From positions 1,550,001 through 1,614,000 of the forward strand of contig NC_089186.1 of assembly GCF_947507565.1 (NCBI RefSeq): 64,000 nucleotides of DNA, written 5' to 3'. This document shows positions 21,724 to 34,404 of the stretch, one piece after another. The DNA comes from Oscarella lobularis. Taxonomy: Eukaryota > Porifera > Homoscleromorpha > Homosclerophorida > Oscarellidae. The notes beneath the pieces are model-generated. The model was not told the origin of the DNA. It made no database searches and worked only from the letters and a program-made list of their open reading frames with translations. A program made the position numbers and the translations under genes. Within the stretch, counting starts at the first letter, position 1, and every line of letters begins with the position of its first letter.

Positions 21724-24700
21724 CTAATACTGATATCCGTGAGGCGGTTGGTGCGGCGGTTGCTGAGGCGGATACTGATATCCATGCCGCGGCGGAGGAT
21801 AATACTGCCCCGGTGGCGGCGGCGCCGGAGGCTGCTGGTAGCCTTGATAGCCGGGATAGGAACCCTGTGGCGGAGGTCCTCCATACGTAGGCGCGACGGG
21901 ATAGGGAGCATAGGGATTTGGCTGATAGTAGCCCCCCTGTGGTGGAGGAGGTGCCTGACCGTAGCCAAGCGGCGCCTGCGGAGCGTAGGCCGGAGGCGGA
22001 GCAGATGCGGCCTGAGGAGGTGGAGGTGCCGCGGCGGCGACGGGTTGGGGTTGTTGCTGCGGGGGCGGCGGTCTCTCGGGGGGTTGTCTCGGCGTCGGTC
22101 TGGGCGCTTCTCTCGGCGTCGGTCTGGGCGCTTCTCTCGGTGCCGGTCTCGGTGGAGGGTCCCTTGGCGCCGGTTGTGGCGCTTCTCTGGACGGAGGAGG
22201 AGCAGGGTCGGACTTTGCCAGCACTCTCTGCAGCTCTCTGGGCGGGGGGGGGGGGGGGGGGGGGAGAAAGAGAGAAAAAATACCATTGTGCAGTGAAAGC
22301 AGCGGTTCTAATAACTACAACAGAAACTCGTTTGGTTAGGGCCACAGACTACGCGTATTCTTTTCATAATGCAGAAGAAGCTATTCTAAACTGAGTGCCA
22401 ATACTAAGGTAATTTGTGACTGCCTATATCTGTACTATCACGTGCCAATCAATACTCACTTGACGTAGTCGTCTTTCTCCGTGTTTCGAGCGAAGATCAG
22501 GTCGCTCACTTTCGACTGGGACTTGAGAAGCAGTCGCGTCAAATCGCTGTAAAACTAAAGAACGCCCACATACGATTAATCAAATCATCGCATTACATTA
22601 ATCTACAGTACCTTAGATCCTTCTTGAAGATTCTCTTTCAGTTCCATAAAAGCGTCGTGAGCGGCGGCCAAGTCCTTGAGAACGCCTTCCCTAGCACTGG
22701 CGGCTCCGCCTCCGGAAATAAAACGCTGATGAGCCGCCTAAAAAAGACTTTGAAACTAGAAATAAATTCATCATTATATTGATATCCCACATTGATGCTT
22801 TCAATGAGAGTTTGCTGCTGGGCTACACTGTCGGCAACTTGCTGTTGCAATGGACCGTACGTCTCGCTGAGCTGGGCTTCGGAGATGCTTTCGTCTGCGA
22901 CAGTTTGATCTGCTTCCAGAGCCGACATAAATCGCGCCGCTGCAAGAAGATAAATAATTGACAAAATAATTCCCCTACGATCATACGTACATATATCGAC
23001 TGTGGCGTCGCGAAGAGACGCTTCAATCGTGTCACGCGAAGCCTTCACACTATTGACTCGTTCCATCAAACCCTTCAACTCGGCAACCACCTAATAAAGC
23101 ATGATAACAAAATGATCACGTGACAATAGAAAATGACAAACCCTCGAATCCGACGAGCCGCCAGACGATCCCTTGGGAACGGACTGGATCAATTCCGCCT
23201 AATAAATCAATAATTAATTGTACACGTGACATTGTCCACATTAATTAATTAATTAATTAATACTACTTACTTCCGATTTGCTGAGAAGCGTCATGCCGTT
23301 CACGTGGGTATCGTACTTTGCTCGCACGATTCCGTCGGCTTGCGTGGCGTTCGTTAGTATTGCGTCATACTTTGCAATCTCCGCTCGATGTTCTTTGAAG
23401 AGATCGGCCGAAGGACGACGCGTCCACTTATCCCGAAATCTCTCCCTCATCGCCGTGTCGCCTTGCTCCTCCTCAGCCATCATACGACTCGTCTAAAATA
23501 AATAAATAAATAATTAATTAATTAATTAAATCGCCGGTTCGCTCTTCGTTTTCCTAACCTCGGTGAGAACTTCTTTGTTTCTCTGCTGCAATTCGGGCAG
23601 CTCTTGCAGAAGCGACGTCACCCGATTGACACCCCCACTACTGCGAACGGCCTCGGCTTTCGCCAGAAGCGAAGCCGGAAGCTCGTCGCCCGACGTATCT
23701 TCGATAGCCGCCGGCAAATTGAGACTCGACAAAGTCCTAATAGAAAAAAAGTTACACGTGAGAATATTCAATAGATTAATAATAACGGCGTCTTTACCCG
23801 TTCAACATTTGAGTGGCCTCTCTCAGTTTTCCCACTTCCGTCTGCACGAGCGCCTCTCGTTGCGACTCGTATCGCGCCACGGCGTCGTGAATCGTCTTCG
23901 GAACGATTCCGGCGAACAGATCCTGACTTTTCGTCGACGCGGGAAAGGCGAGCGGCGTCGCCTTGGCGAGAGCCGCTCGACCGATCGGATCCATTTGATG
24001 GGGAGCCGGAATCAAGTCGCTGTAGATGACGTTGTTGTCCTTTTCGGCTTGGGACAACTCTCGACCGATCCGATTCAGAACATCCTAGGGATGGATATAA
24101 TCATATTAATTAAGTTCATTAGAAAATTATTCCTATTCGACTTACTCCAGGTTGGAAGAAGCTTTCTCCTTTCTTCGCAGCGTCGTTGACGTAGCCGTAC
24201 GCAAGCTAATATACCAGTCCCACGCTCAAAAAAAAGACTTACAGTACAAGCCTATCGATTCTACCCTATATCTTGCTATAGATTCTCCGTGCTTGGCATT
24301 GCTCTTGCATTCCTGCCCCTGATGAAATTCCGCCATGCCCAAGAAATACGACTGTTTTGCCGTTACAATCGCAGTAAAATCCTAAAAAAAATATTTCATA
24401 TAGATAAGCCCTTTTTTGAAGTATCTCTTCCCCCCCATACTTTGTCCCATCGTTTCGCCACGGCTGGATCAGCAATGAGTCGCGCTGCGTCCGCGTACAA
24501 ATCCCCCGTTTGAGCAGCAACCTTCGCGCAAATAGGATTCTTCATCTGATCTATATATATATCATAGTACTAGTGAAAGCTCCCCTTCCTTGATATTTGT
24601 ATATTTACTTACCCAATATTGTCTTGTGATAGAGACTCTCCTGAGCTTGAGCCAGCATGACGGCGGCGAGAGCGTAGAGGCTCTCGGAACTCAGATCGGG

Positions 24701-25480
24701 CTGCGGAACGCTCGACATTTGAACGTAGACAAGATCCTTCACTTGACGAAAAATTCCAGCAGCACTCTAAAAGAGAAAATTTATATAATTAATTATTTAT
24801 TTAATTATGTTTTTTTTACTTGAAATTGTTTGCATGCCGCTTTCAGTCCCTCGTCGCTTTCAAAGTTCTGGATCTTTGCTATTTGACTATACAAAGCTGC
24901 TACGTTGAAAAGGACGTTGATTCTCTCAAAGGCACTACTATAAAGAGCTACAAGGAAAGTCCAAGTGACTAACATCTAGAGGAATCTATGTTTTTTTATT
25001 TTATATACATTGCTTTGGCTGTCCAGAGAAAAGAGCTTTCTTTGCAAACGGATCGTACCACGTGAATTTCAATCGCACCTAGTACAACATGCACTTATGA
25101 CGCCACATAAAACCACGTGAGTGGGCGTCATCCTTACGTCACTTTCCGATATGGGTAATTTGGCTTCCATAGCCGATAGCTGATCGTAATATCTACGAAA
25201 AGTAAATAACAGGAAAAAGGTTAGCCTAGCGTCAAAAAGGGGCCCCGTGAGAGCTTTTCGTGGCGACGGCTTACTTGAACAGCGGCTCGAGACCCGATTC
25301 GTGACGATCGGGCGTACGCAGGACGGCCGCTTCGCGCATTTTCGCGAATTCCTCCACGGCGGCTGCATTTTCTTCCGTGAACGCGCCGAACGTCGTCGAG
25401 ACGAACTTCTCGATCGGTTTGCGCACGTCGACGGCGTCCGTCTTCTTTAGAGGCACCGAAACGAGAACGATTCGAGACAT
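21724..25480 (-). CDS. PDCD6IP: ALIX / PDCD6-interacting protein (Bro1-V-proline-rich)
   Basis: Starts at ATG 25480 (MSRIVLVSVPLKKTD). About 15 exons encode a Bro1 domain (VRLKFTWYDPF, SALYERINVLFNVAALYS, SAAGIFRQVKDLV, LSSESLYALAAVMLAQAQ, AEFHQGQECK), the coiled V-domain (ELPASLLAKAEAVRSSGG, RMMAEEEQGDTAMRERF, ELKGLMERVNSVKASRD, LQEGSKFYSDLTRLLLKSQ) and a long proline-rich tail (22230-21724). The tail holds GSYPGYQGYQQ, matching the ALG-2/CEP55-binding part of vertebrate ALIX. I see no P[ST]AP TSG101 motif. ALIX is an ESCRT-associated adaptor in multivesicular body formation, cytokinesis and membrane repair. The intron preceding the tail ends in an uninterrupted poly-C tract. Confidence 0.94.
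22093..22143. repeat. 24-bp coding tandem repeat in the ALIX tail
   Basis: Two near-perfect tandem units of the 24-bp sequence containing GGTCTGGGCGCTTCTCTCGG encode the repeated peptide PRPTPREA in the proline-rich region. Confidence 0.8.
22244..22264. repeat. Poly-G tract (poly-C on the coding strand) at an ALIX 3' splice site
   Basis: Twenty-one G residues on the plus strand. On the minus coding strand they form a C-run ending in CGCCCAG, directly before the exon that starts the proline-rich tail, so the polypyrimidine tract is pure C. Confidence 0.9.
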
Positions 25481-25750
25481 CAGGGGTGAGCAATGACGTC
25501 AGCTGCCGTTACGGGAAATGAGCACACCCCGTACGCGAAAACAATTAAGTCGTCACGTGATTTTTCACGCGTCGGACGACGTCGACTTGGCAATGATCGA
25601 AAAAAAAAATTATAATAATCCAATCAAATAATGTCGATTTCAAACAGACAGGATGCCATTAGAAATATTTACATGTGCAAAAAAAAGAATAAAAGAAACA
25701 GCAGACATCAAATACATATACTGGCCACAGGCACGCATAGTAGTACCCTT

Positions 25751-27235
25751 TTAGTCAATCTTCTCCGGATTCAGATCATAGACGACGAACGTGACGTATC
25801 CGTCGTCCGACGTCTCGCTTCCCCCCTGCTCGTACAGCACGCCCACATAACGAGGCGGACTATCCCCATTCGGTATGACGGTCATGCACGAGTAAGCGGC
25901 ACCCTCCGGCCAAATGACGAGACGATTCGAAGCGTCCCACGTCTTTCCCTGATCGTAGCTCCACGACAACGTGAGATTGGCGCGACGATCCGTATTGATG
26001 ATATTCGAGTGAAGCAGAACGTCGTACTCCGGCACGTAGGCCATGCCCGCCGCGCACGCGGGATCGGGAAGATCGTTGGCGACGCGAAGCGTCTCGTAAT
26101 GAATCGTTTCGCCGCCGTCGACGCTCGACGCAAACATGCGGGCCGCTCCGTGATATTTGTATTGATTTCGGATGCTAATCAGAATGCTTCCGTCGGACAT
26201 CTCAACGGGCTGAGAGAGAAAGAGAAAATAAATTTAGTACGTCATGTGACTTTTTTGATATAAGGATGACTGCTAACCTGGCATTCGTTGGGCAAAAAGT
26301 CTCCTTGGACCTTTGGTTGATTGTAGAGCATTCCCGGAATGACGGTGCCATTCTTCCATGAACGACCGTGATCTAAACCAAAACAACGTTGATGTAGAGC
26401 ACTTTTAACGAAAATTTCAAAATTGATTAATTAATGCGCAATGCTATTCTCTCCCACTCACCGTCACTATAGATACACTTCAGTCCTTCGGTGTTCATAT
26501 AAGACTGACCGTCGATGATGTCATGATAATGACCGCAGAAGACGAGACGTCCCTTGTGAGGCGCATGCATTTTCTATAAAAATAATAATAATAATCCCAA
26601 TTAATACCTAATTAATTTAATTAATCAATTAACCAATCAGCTCTCACCTGAAGTCCTGTTCCGGGACCCGGCGAAAAAACGGTCTTATTCGTTCCGATAT
26701 GATGCGTAATATCGACGGGATCGGACCACGAGAGCCCGTTATCGGTGCTATTAATAACGTACGTGCGCGTCGTCGGACAGGCGTGCTCGCATTCGCCGTA
26801 AATGACGAACATCGTTTTCGTTACGTTGTCCGTAACGACGGCGCCGAGAATCACGCCGTCGGACATCGTGTAGCCGTTGTCGATCTCTTCGATCGTCGGC
26901 GACCATTTTTGATCGCCTTGCGTGCTGACGACCACTTGGCTTGAGATCGAACGCTGCGAGAGGAATTTGTAGCCCGTGTCGCCGCCGCCGATCTTTCGGC
27001 CTTCGGTTAGAGCGATTAGATTGCCGTTCGGCGCCGCGGTGATCAGGGGAATGCGATAGACGCCCATTTGGTCGGCTCCTGAGATTTAGTGAGTAGGCTT
27101 CGAGCGAAGTCGATCGTTTTTCTCACCGTTTGGAGTCCAAACGTACTGAGGATCGTGATGCGGCTTCGGATTGATGCGATAGCGGCCTTCGGAGACGGCT
27201 ACGAAAGCGAGAAAGGCGAGTACACACAACGCCAT
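25751..27235 (-). CDS. NEU1-like sialidase A
   Basis: ATG 27235 opens a signal peptide (MALCVLAFLAFVAVSEG). Exon 2 carries the GH33 RIP motif (GVYRIPLI) and an Asp-box (STDNGLSWSD). The following exons read GPGTGLQ, KGRLVFCGHYHDII, a second Asp-box (DHGRSWKNG) and FLPNECQ. The last exon has a third (SYDQGKTWD), an active-site Arg context (ISIRNQYKYHGAAR) and YVGVLYEQG before the stop at 25751. The FxPGPGxGxQ, GRLxxCGH and P-[ND]-ECQP stretches are typical of lysosomal NEU1. Such enzymes release terminal sialic acid from glycoconjugates; lysosomal or secreted location is inferred from the signal peptide. Three of the four genes of the cluster are less similar to A than B is. Confidence 0.92.
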
Positions 27236-27530
27236 CGTAGGTGGGCAGGACGTCTCGTGGGTGGGGATTGTTTAGTGACGTTGCGAGGACTCGAGTCACC
27301 CGAGCCATATACGGCGAGTCACGAGACGACGACGCACCAATTAGAGCGTGGGAACCTGACTGGTGTACTACTGCACTCGAAAACATTTTCGATTCATCTC
27401 TTTTCGGTTCCTAAACTAGCAATAATCAATACAAATACGACAACATCATACTGATTTGAAATAGTTGTTGAATAAATAATATCTACAAACCGCGCCTAAA
27501 ATCAAAGAGACAGCGCACATACCCACTCTC

Positions 27531-29034
27531 CTAGTCAATCTTCTCCGGATTCAGATCATAGACGACAAAAGTGATGTACCCATAATCGGCTTTGGACGTC
27601 TCTCCCTGCTCGTACAGCACGCCCACATAGCGCGGACTACCCTCGCTGGGTATAACGGTCATGCACGAGTAAGCGGCACCCTCCGGCCAAATAACGAGAC
27701 GATTCGAAGCGTCCCACGTCTTTCCACGATCGTAGCTCCACGACAACGTGAGATTGGCGCGACGATTCGTACTGATGATATTCGAATGAAGCAGAACGTC
27801 GTACTCCGGCACGTACACCATGCCCGCCGCGCACGCGGGATCGGGAAGATCGTGAGCAACGCGAAACGTCTCGTAACGAATCGTTTCGCCGCCGTCGACG
27901 CTCAACGCAAACATTCGAGCTGCCCCATGAAATCTGTATTGATTTCGAATGGTAAGCAAAATGTTTCCATCAGGCAACTCAACAGGCTAGAGAAAAAAAT
28001 AGAGAAGATGAACTGAGTGGTATATATACAGTTCTAAGTCGTCTTATACATGACTCCTAAGAACTGGGGTCATGTGGTGCGTCTTTGGATTAATTATATT
28101 ATTATTGATAAATCACTCACTTGGCATTCATTGGGCAAAAAGTCTCCTTCGCGTTTCGTTTTGTTGTAGAGTAATCCAGGAATGACGGAACCATTCTTCC
28201 ACGAATAACCATGATCTAACATATCATGACATTATTATTAGTGATATAAGCCACGCGGTCTTACCGTCACTGTAGATGCACTTGAATCCTTCTGTGAGCA
28301 TCAACGACTGCCCGACAACGATGTCGTGATAGTGACCGCAAACAACAAGACGTCCTTTGTGAGGCGAATACATTTTCTAAAAAAAATCACAATAAATAAA
28401 TATAAATACAAATAAATAAATAAGGTTATGCATACCTGAATTCCAGTTCCGGGTCCCGCCGCAAAAGCGACTTTATCCGATCCAACTTGACTCGAAATAT
28501 CGACGGGTTCCGACCACGAGCGTCCGTTATCCGTACTATTCACAACGAACGTCTGCGACGTCGGGCAATCGTGAATGCATTCGCCGTAGACGACGAACAT
28601 CGTTTTCGTTACGTAATCCGTAACGATCGCGCCGAGAATCACGCCGCTCGGCGTCGTGTAGCCGTCGTCGACTTCTTCGTGCGTCGGAGACCATTTTTGA
28701 TCGCCGTAAACGCCGAGGACCGCTTCGCTTGCGATCGAACGCTGCGAAATGAATTTATAGCCCATGTCGTTGCCGTTGATCTTTCGGCCTTCGGTTATGG
28801 CGACTAGATCGCCGTTCGGCGCGACGGCGATGAGAGGAATGCGATAGAGGCTCACTTCGTCCGGTCCTTGGGGGAGAGCGAACGTTAGAATCCGATCGCG
28901 CGCGCGCGATTTTTCTCACCGTTCGCCGACCAAAGGTATTGAGGATCGTGGTGTTGAGTCGGCTTGATGCGATAGCCGCCTTCGGAGACGGCTACGAAAG
29001 CGAGAAAGGCGAGTACGCGGAAGCGGATCGCCAT
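27531..29034 (-). CDS. NEU1-like sialidase B
   Basis: Start ATG 29034 (MAIRFRVLAFLAFVAVSEGG, a signal peptide). The exon structure is identical to sialidase A: SLYRIPLIAVAPNGD (RIP), STDNGRSWSEP, GPGTGIQ, KGRLVVCGHYHDIV, DHGYSWKNGS, FLPNECQ, LLTIRNQYRFHGAAR, SYDRGKTWD and YVGVLYEQGE, ending EKID at 27531. Asp-boxes and the putative catalytic Arg, Tyr and Glu positions are retained. The last exon is extremely similar to that of gene A, suggesting a recent tandem duplication or gene conversion of that exon. Confidence 0.92.
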
Positions 29035-29258
29035 TTTTACTTACGCGCTGCGTCACGAGGTGTCGAAATGCACCAATTAGAGAGGTCAACGTGACAACAC
29101 ACCTTTATCCCGCCCACAGAATAATCAATGACGTGTCGCGCAACGACGTTTTTTTTTTCTAGACTGCAAACACTGGCAGACAAAGCAAACTAACACTGCA
29201 AAGATTAGGCAAGACGACGTCCAAGAAATAAAAAGACATCAATAAGGTATGTTTATCG

Positions 29259-30260
29259 CTAGGCAGTGTAGTAGACAAGAGAGGCAACAGCGACGATCCA
29301 AGTGAGCACAAAAACTGATACTCTCTCTGCTCCACCGGTGGGACCTGCCGGTCCCTGGGTAGTCGAAGTTGTCGCTGGAAATGTAGTTGAAGCCGCAGTT
29401 GTCTGTGGAAATGTCGTTGGAGCCGCAGTTGTTGGCTGACAGGAAGAAGCACCGTATATGTACTTACAACCTGCATGAGATAGTCACAAATAATAGCAAA
29501 AGATCTACTAGTCGCGTTTTTCTATCGACTCACATCCTATTCGCAGGTTTCTAAACGGCGGTACGCAATTCGTATCTTCGCCGCATGAACAGGTTCGAAA
29601 CACGGGATCGAAATCTATCAAAACCTTTAGGTCCATCTTGCAAGCATCGGTGCAATCGCTCTCTTGTGCACTGCCAATAACGGCTTTGCAACTAGTACTC
29701 AAAAAATTTTGATACGATGTATGACACGTGCTGTTTCTCTCGCAGTCGACACGAAAATCATTGCAAAATCGAGCCGGAAGATCGATATCTAAAAGTGCAA
29801 TAATTAATTAATTAAACGATTAGTACACGCGCACGATCTGTGCATGTGTACGTGCACGTGATATGCATGTAGAACAAAATACAAGGGGAGCGGGATCTTT
29901 TCTCAAACGAGCAGGAATTTCAACAGAGAACGTTCGCAAACAAAAAGTCTTACCAAAGCAAGCTTTTGCAATGCTTCGTTGAAGAAGCGAGCACTGCGTC
30001 ATGTCGCACACGCAATCGGCGAGCGCCGGTTGGAGTCGATTGACTTCGGCGCGAGAGCTATTGCATTGGGCCGTGCAGTCGGACTTGAGTCTGCTGCTGA
30101 ACGCTGGGTTGCAATACGATATGTATGTGTTATAAGCCTGGCTGCAGTTGCCGTCTTGCGTGCATAGACTCTTCGCATACGTGCAGTTGGTCGGAGTGGC
30201 GATTGCGGGCGAGAAAAGACCGGCGACAACGGCCACGGCAGCGAACAAAAACGGCGTCAT
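29259..30260 (-). CDS. GFR-alpha/GAS1-like GPI-anchored cysteine-rich protein
   Basis: ATG 30260 opens a signal peptide (MTPFLFAAVAVVAGLFSPA). Two Cys-rich domains follow. The first (NCTYAKSLCTQDGNC to CVCDMTQC to KACFG) and the second (FCNDFRVDCERNSTC to CSCGEDTNC to NLRIGC) each show the GDNF-receptor/GAS1 spacing, including the CxC-x(4-6)-C triad and an RxxxxxC end. A Thr/Pro stalk (TTAAPTTFPQTTAA) and a C-terminal hydrophobic run (VFVLTWIVAVASLVYYTA, no charged tail) predict GPI anchoring, as in GFR-alpha and GAS1. Three exons with GT-AG introns. Ligand and signalling partner are unknown. It lies between the two sialidase pairs in the same orientation. Confidence 0.7.
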
Positions 30261-32907
30261 CTTGGATGAGTAGAATTGAGTGTTTGCTGGCGCTCCGCCA
30301 ATCACGAAGCAACGCGTCACGTGAAAACGATGTGACCGCTCCAAACCGGTCTGTGCATACATTTTATATGCGAGTCTGAAATTGCATATGCACAACAGGA
30401 ATTTCGGTTAAAAATTAACCAAATATTGTCTGTGTTTGCCTGGTTGGGTAGACGTCTTGCAGGATCTAGTTTCTAACCTGGCGAATTGGTCCAAACAATG
30501 AGAGATCAGGTTCATTATGCCATCGATAGCCAAATTAGATTATTTGATTATTGACGAAGATTCCCCCCTGGGGGGACCCCAGTTTCAGTTACAGTAAGTT
30601 GAGCCGTTTTCGCTGTACGAAATCCGATTCGCTTGATTCGAAATCGCCTTCAAGTCGTCCAGCAATCGCGACCCCCTCCGAAAAGTCATATTTGCGACGA
30701 TCGTCGTCGATCGACGGTCCTCGTAGAGCGTTCTTGCTTGTCCTACGTACGTTTTTCGGCCAACGCTTGTACGTTGAATAGTCGAGAACGGTCAGCAACG
30801 GCACGAATCGACCGGATCCAATCCACTGCCGGGAACTCCACAAGAGCGCGCGAATTTGAAGCAAAGACTCCCTATTCATCTACAGAGAGAAACGAACGTT
30901 CGTTGTACTGCGAATACGATCCACGTGGTGCATTAGTCGATCGAATCCGACGAGCCGCCATTTTTCTAGCGCCAATCTTGCCACGAAAGGACTGCGTGCA
31001 AAATTGGCGCGATCTTTCTCGGCCAACCAGCGATTCGTTGCCCCGGTGAATTCATCACAGTGATGTCACCAGAGGATATTGCATCACGTTCCATATAAAA
31101 GCGACAGGGTCAACGCCCAATCTTCAGTCTTGCGTTAGGGTGGGGGATGCCAACGGGCTGAACCCTTGAGGTTGATCGTGAGCTGGGAAAGCTGGTCGTT
31201 GGTCATCAAGCGTTTCGTCTTTTGTCGATCCTTACTGAAGCTGCTAGGCACAGTGGATGGGCGTTGCTTGCGACGCTAAGATCGACACTGGGGGTCATAA
31301 AGGTCGTGGACGGCTTGGATTTGCGAAGTCAGGCGTCTCGCGATAAGCCGAGTGGGGCGTCTGGCTAAGGTATGTCACTTTCCGCCAAAGAAACGTGTGG
31401 GGGCCCAGTGTCTCGTGGCATCTCCTCACTCGGATTAGCAATCTATACCCGGAAGATGACCTGACCCCCAGGACAAAAACGCTGACCTTCTACTGGTGGA
31501 CTTTGGCAATCGTTTCGTAAATCCTCTCTCGACACGGTAGACTCGTTTCCTATCCTAAGCGAAAGTCTACGGCCTCTTTGGGGCCCCGGTACGACGCGGT
31601 CGGGGGGACGGTGTGGGAGAGCCGTTCTCGATCCAGGCCGTACCGGTCGTGTTCGGGCCGTTGAAGCAAGGTCTCGCTTCCAAAATTTTTGGGCCACTAA
31701 CTGCGTTCGAACCTCCACGTGGTGTGGCCTGGGTAATGCCAATGCGAACGCATTGGAAAAAAGGTACGTACACGGATAGATGGAACAGATTTTATCTTTC
31801 TTTTTTTTAGATTTTCTCGCGCATCGAAGTCACGAAACGAATACCAAGACGATCGCAAGAGAAAATGCATGCACTGCGGTAAGTCTTGCGAAAAAGAACG
31901 AACGAATGCATGCAGCACGCTTCAACGTTTATTTGTGCAAAATACAGTTCGAACGCTTTGATTTACAGCTTCCGATCGCATTGCGCCCGAAAAGGAAGAG
32001 AACACTTAGCGTGCGTACGAGTTTGCGTCGAAATCGTTCCTTGTAGAGTGTCGCGAGGCCGTTTTTGCCTACAGCGCACTGTGCATACTCCATTTCCGTC
32101 GTCCGTCGTTCGTCCGTCGTCCCTACGAGACGATGGACGATTCGGATGCCTCGCAAATCGACGATCGAACTCGATTCGGCCGGCAAAATGACAATTCTTT
32201 TCCGTTTCAAGTCCGAAGAGACGATCAGCACGATCTCGACGATCGACTCTTCGACGTAGAAACGATCGCCGTCGCCGGTCTCGTTTTTTCGTCATCGACA
32301 GCGACGATCGATCGAGAAGAAATTCCGCGAACATTCAGTTACTCAATCTCGTTATCAACGAATACCGGTAAAGCAGGGATATGGGTGGAGTACAAATATA
32401 TTCTGTCGTCATGCAACTATCCTCTCTTTCGTAGATACGTCGCCTTCTGCATTTATTTTCAGTTGAAATTTATTTTCACATAATCCTCCTAAATTAATTA
32501 AAATTCATTACGTCGTCGTGACTTTGAGCCGTTCTGCAGTACAGAAAATTATTGAACAGGATGAAGGTAAAAACTGTGAGACCGCTGTTAGCCATAGTAT
32601 GTTTTATGAGGTAACCCTGCCATTCCGCGCCGGTTAATGGCATATATTTGATTTACTCTCAGTTTAGTTGCTGATCCACAGGGACTCAGGACAGTCAGTG
32701 AGTTGTCTGATGTTGAGCAGGCCTCTTGGCTAAACGCGTACGGTACTTTAGTGCATAGCACATACATACTTTTGGGAGTCTCACTGGTCCTTAGAAAAAC
32801 CACTTCGTATAGACGAATAGCATATATGTAAACGCTTACAGTTAAATTACAAGAAAGAAACATCCCTCCCCCTTCCCCAGCTATTCATAACGCCTTAGTC
32901 CGTTCAG
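30261..32907. other. 2.6-kb stretch without a recognisable gene
   Basis: Holds several open stretches: a 138-codon plus ORF at 30633-31049, an open frame at about 31158-31366 (ELGKLVVGHQAFRLL), an exon-like plus frame at about 31560-31771 ending at a strong GTACGTAC donor, and a plus ORF from ATG 32133. None has a domain I recognise and I cannot link them. A GC-palindrome (CCCCCCTGGGGGG) lies near 30562. A TATA-like CATATAAAAG lies at 31092, 5' of the second open frame. Confidence 0.35.
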
Positions 32908-34404
32908 CTACCCGGTAACGTTCAAATTAATAACCGCCATGGCAATCATTTCATTATAGGCCCCACCGTTTTCTCCCGTCTCGTACAACAAACCGACGCG
33001 ATTGCGATTTCCCTCGCCCGGTATCCTAACCAGAGTTGAGTATCCCGACGGACCGGGATACACTTGCATGTGACCGGGCCACGTTCGACCCCCGTCCGTG
33101 CTCCACGACAAACTCATGTTAATTCGCTGCGTCGAATGGAACGGATTCGAATGCAGAAGAAGATCGCGTTCGTCGACGTAGAGCAGACTTCCGGCGCAGC
33201 CGGGCGTGACGAGATCCGTCGCTATGGTGATCGTGTTTGAGGGAATAGTTTCGATGGCGTCGAACGAGCGAGCCAATACGCGATAGGGGCCGTGATAACC
33301 AGCAGTGTTGCGCGTGGTTATCAGTATAGAGCCGTCAGAGAGTTCGACGAACTGACAGAGAGAGAGAGAAAAACACGCTTAGTATCACAATTTAGTAGTG
33401 CCTACCTGCCCACCCCCCTCCGTATCTATGATACACGTAATCGAGTTCTGGTTTGTACTGGCCAAAGACTATAGGTTATTTGACGTTACTTAGACTTACC
33501 TGATTTTCGCTAGGGATAAAGTCATGAGCAGCTTTATCTTCACCATGGGGAATGCCGGGAATCCACGCCCCGGACTTCCACCGCATTCCCTCATCTGAAA
33601 GCGAGAGACAAAATAGAACGTGAGATCATTTATACATTTTGATCATTGTACATAGTACCATCACTGTAGATGCACTTCACACCCATCGTTTTCAAAGGAT
33701 CATCAGAGGCCGGCGCCGTGCCGTTCCAACCACAAAAAATCAACCTGCCCTGGTGGGGATCATGCCTCTTCTACACACCATTACTCTTACGGGTTATACA
33801 TAATAATATTCTATATACTCACTTGAATGCCATATCCAGGGCCGCCAGCAAATATCTCGTAAACGCCGCCTATCTGCTCCGTAATATCGACCGGCTCTTC
33901 CCAAGTCAGTCCGTCGTCGTGTGACGTCATCGTAAACGTTTGCGTCTTCGGGCACGCATGCATGCACCTGCCGTATACGACGATCGTCGTGCCGTTCGTC
34001 GTGCTCAGAACGGCGCCGAGATTGACGCCGTCCGACGCGAAGCCGTCGTTTTCGACGAACATCGTCGGCGACCAGGCGTCTTTCGACCATTGCGAATGCG
34101 CCATGCGACGCACGGCGAGAAATTTCGCCGATCCGTCCGCCGACGTGCTTTTGCGCGCTTCGGAGACGGCTACGATTGCGCCGCGTTCGTTCCACGTCGC
34201 TATTGGGATGCGAAAGCGGTCGACGTCTCCGTCGCCTAGTCACGTGATGTAAGCAAAGACGAGAAAAAGGGCTCGGGGGAGAAGCGCTTTGCCTTGTTTG
34301 CTCCACAGAATGAACTCTTCTTCGACGAAAGGATTAAGAAAGAGCCCTGCTGAAGAGCTGAAGATGATAGAAAAATACAAGACAAGAGATCCGTTTGCCA
34401 TCAT
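32908..34404 (-). CDS. NEU1-like sialidase C
   Basis: Start ATG 34404 (MMANGSLVLYFSIIFSSSAG, signal peptide). It has RFRIPIATWNERG (RIP), SHDDGLTWEEP (Asp-box), GGPGYGIQ, GRLIFCGWNG, EGMRWKSGAW, FIPSENQ, ILITTRN, STDGGRTWPGH (Asp-box), VGLLYETGE and stop at 32908. The first intron (34236-34292) uses a GC donor; the intron at the same position and phase in sialidases A and B has GT. Exon order is otherwise as in A and B, but sequence is well diverged. Gene D is a near-identical tandem duplicate. Confidence 0.9.

Noticed and set aside
21528-22345. Arg-rich ORFs on both strands over the ALIX tail
   Set aside because: Out-of-frame or antisense reading of the proline-rich repeat region; the frame joined by splicing to the V-domain is the real one.
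31080-32480. Possible retroelement in the gene-poor island
   Set aside because: No reverse transcriptase, integrase, protease, terminal repeats or polyA tail recognisable, so no element is claimed.
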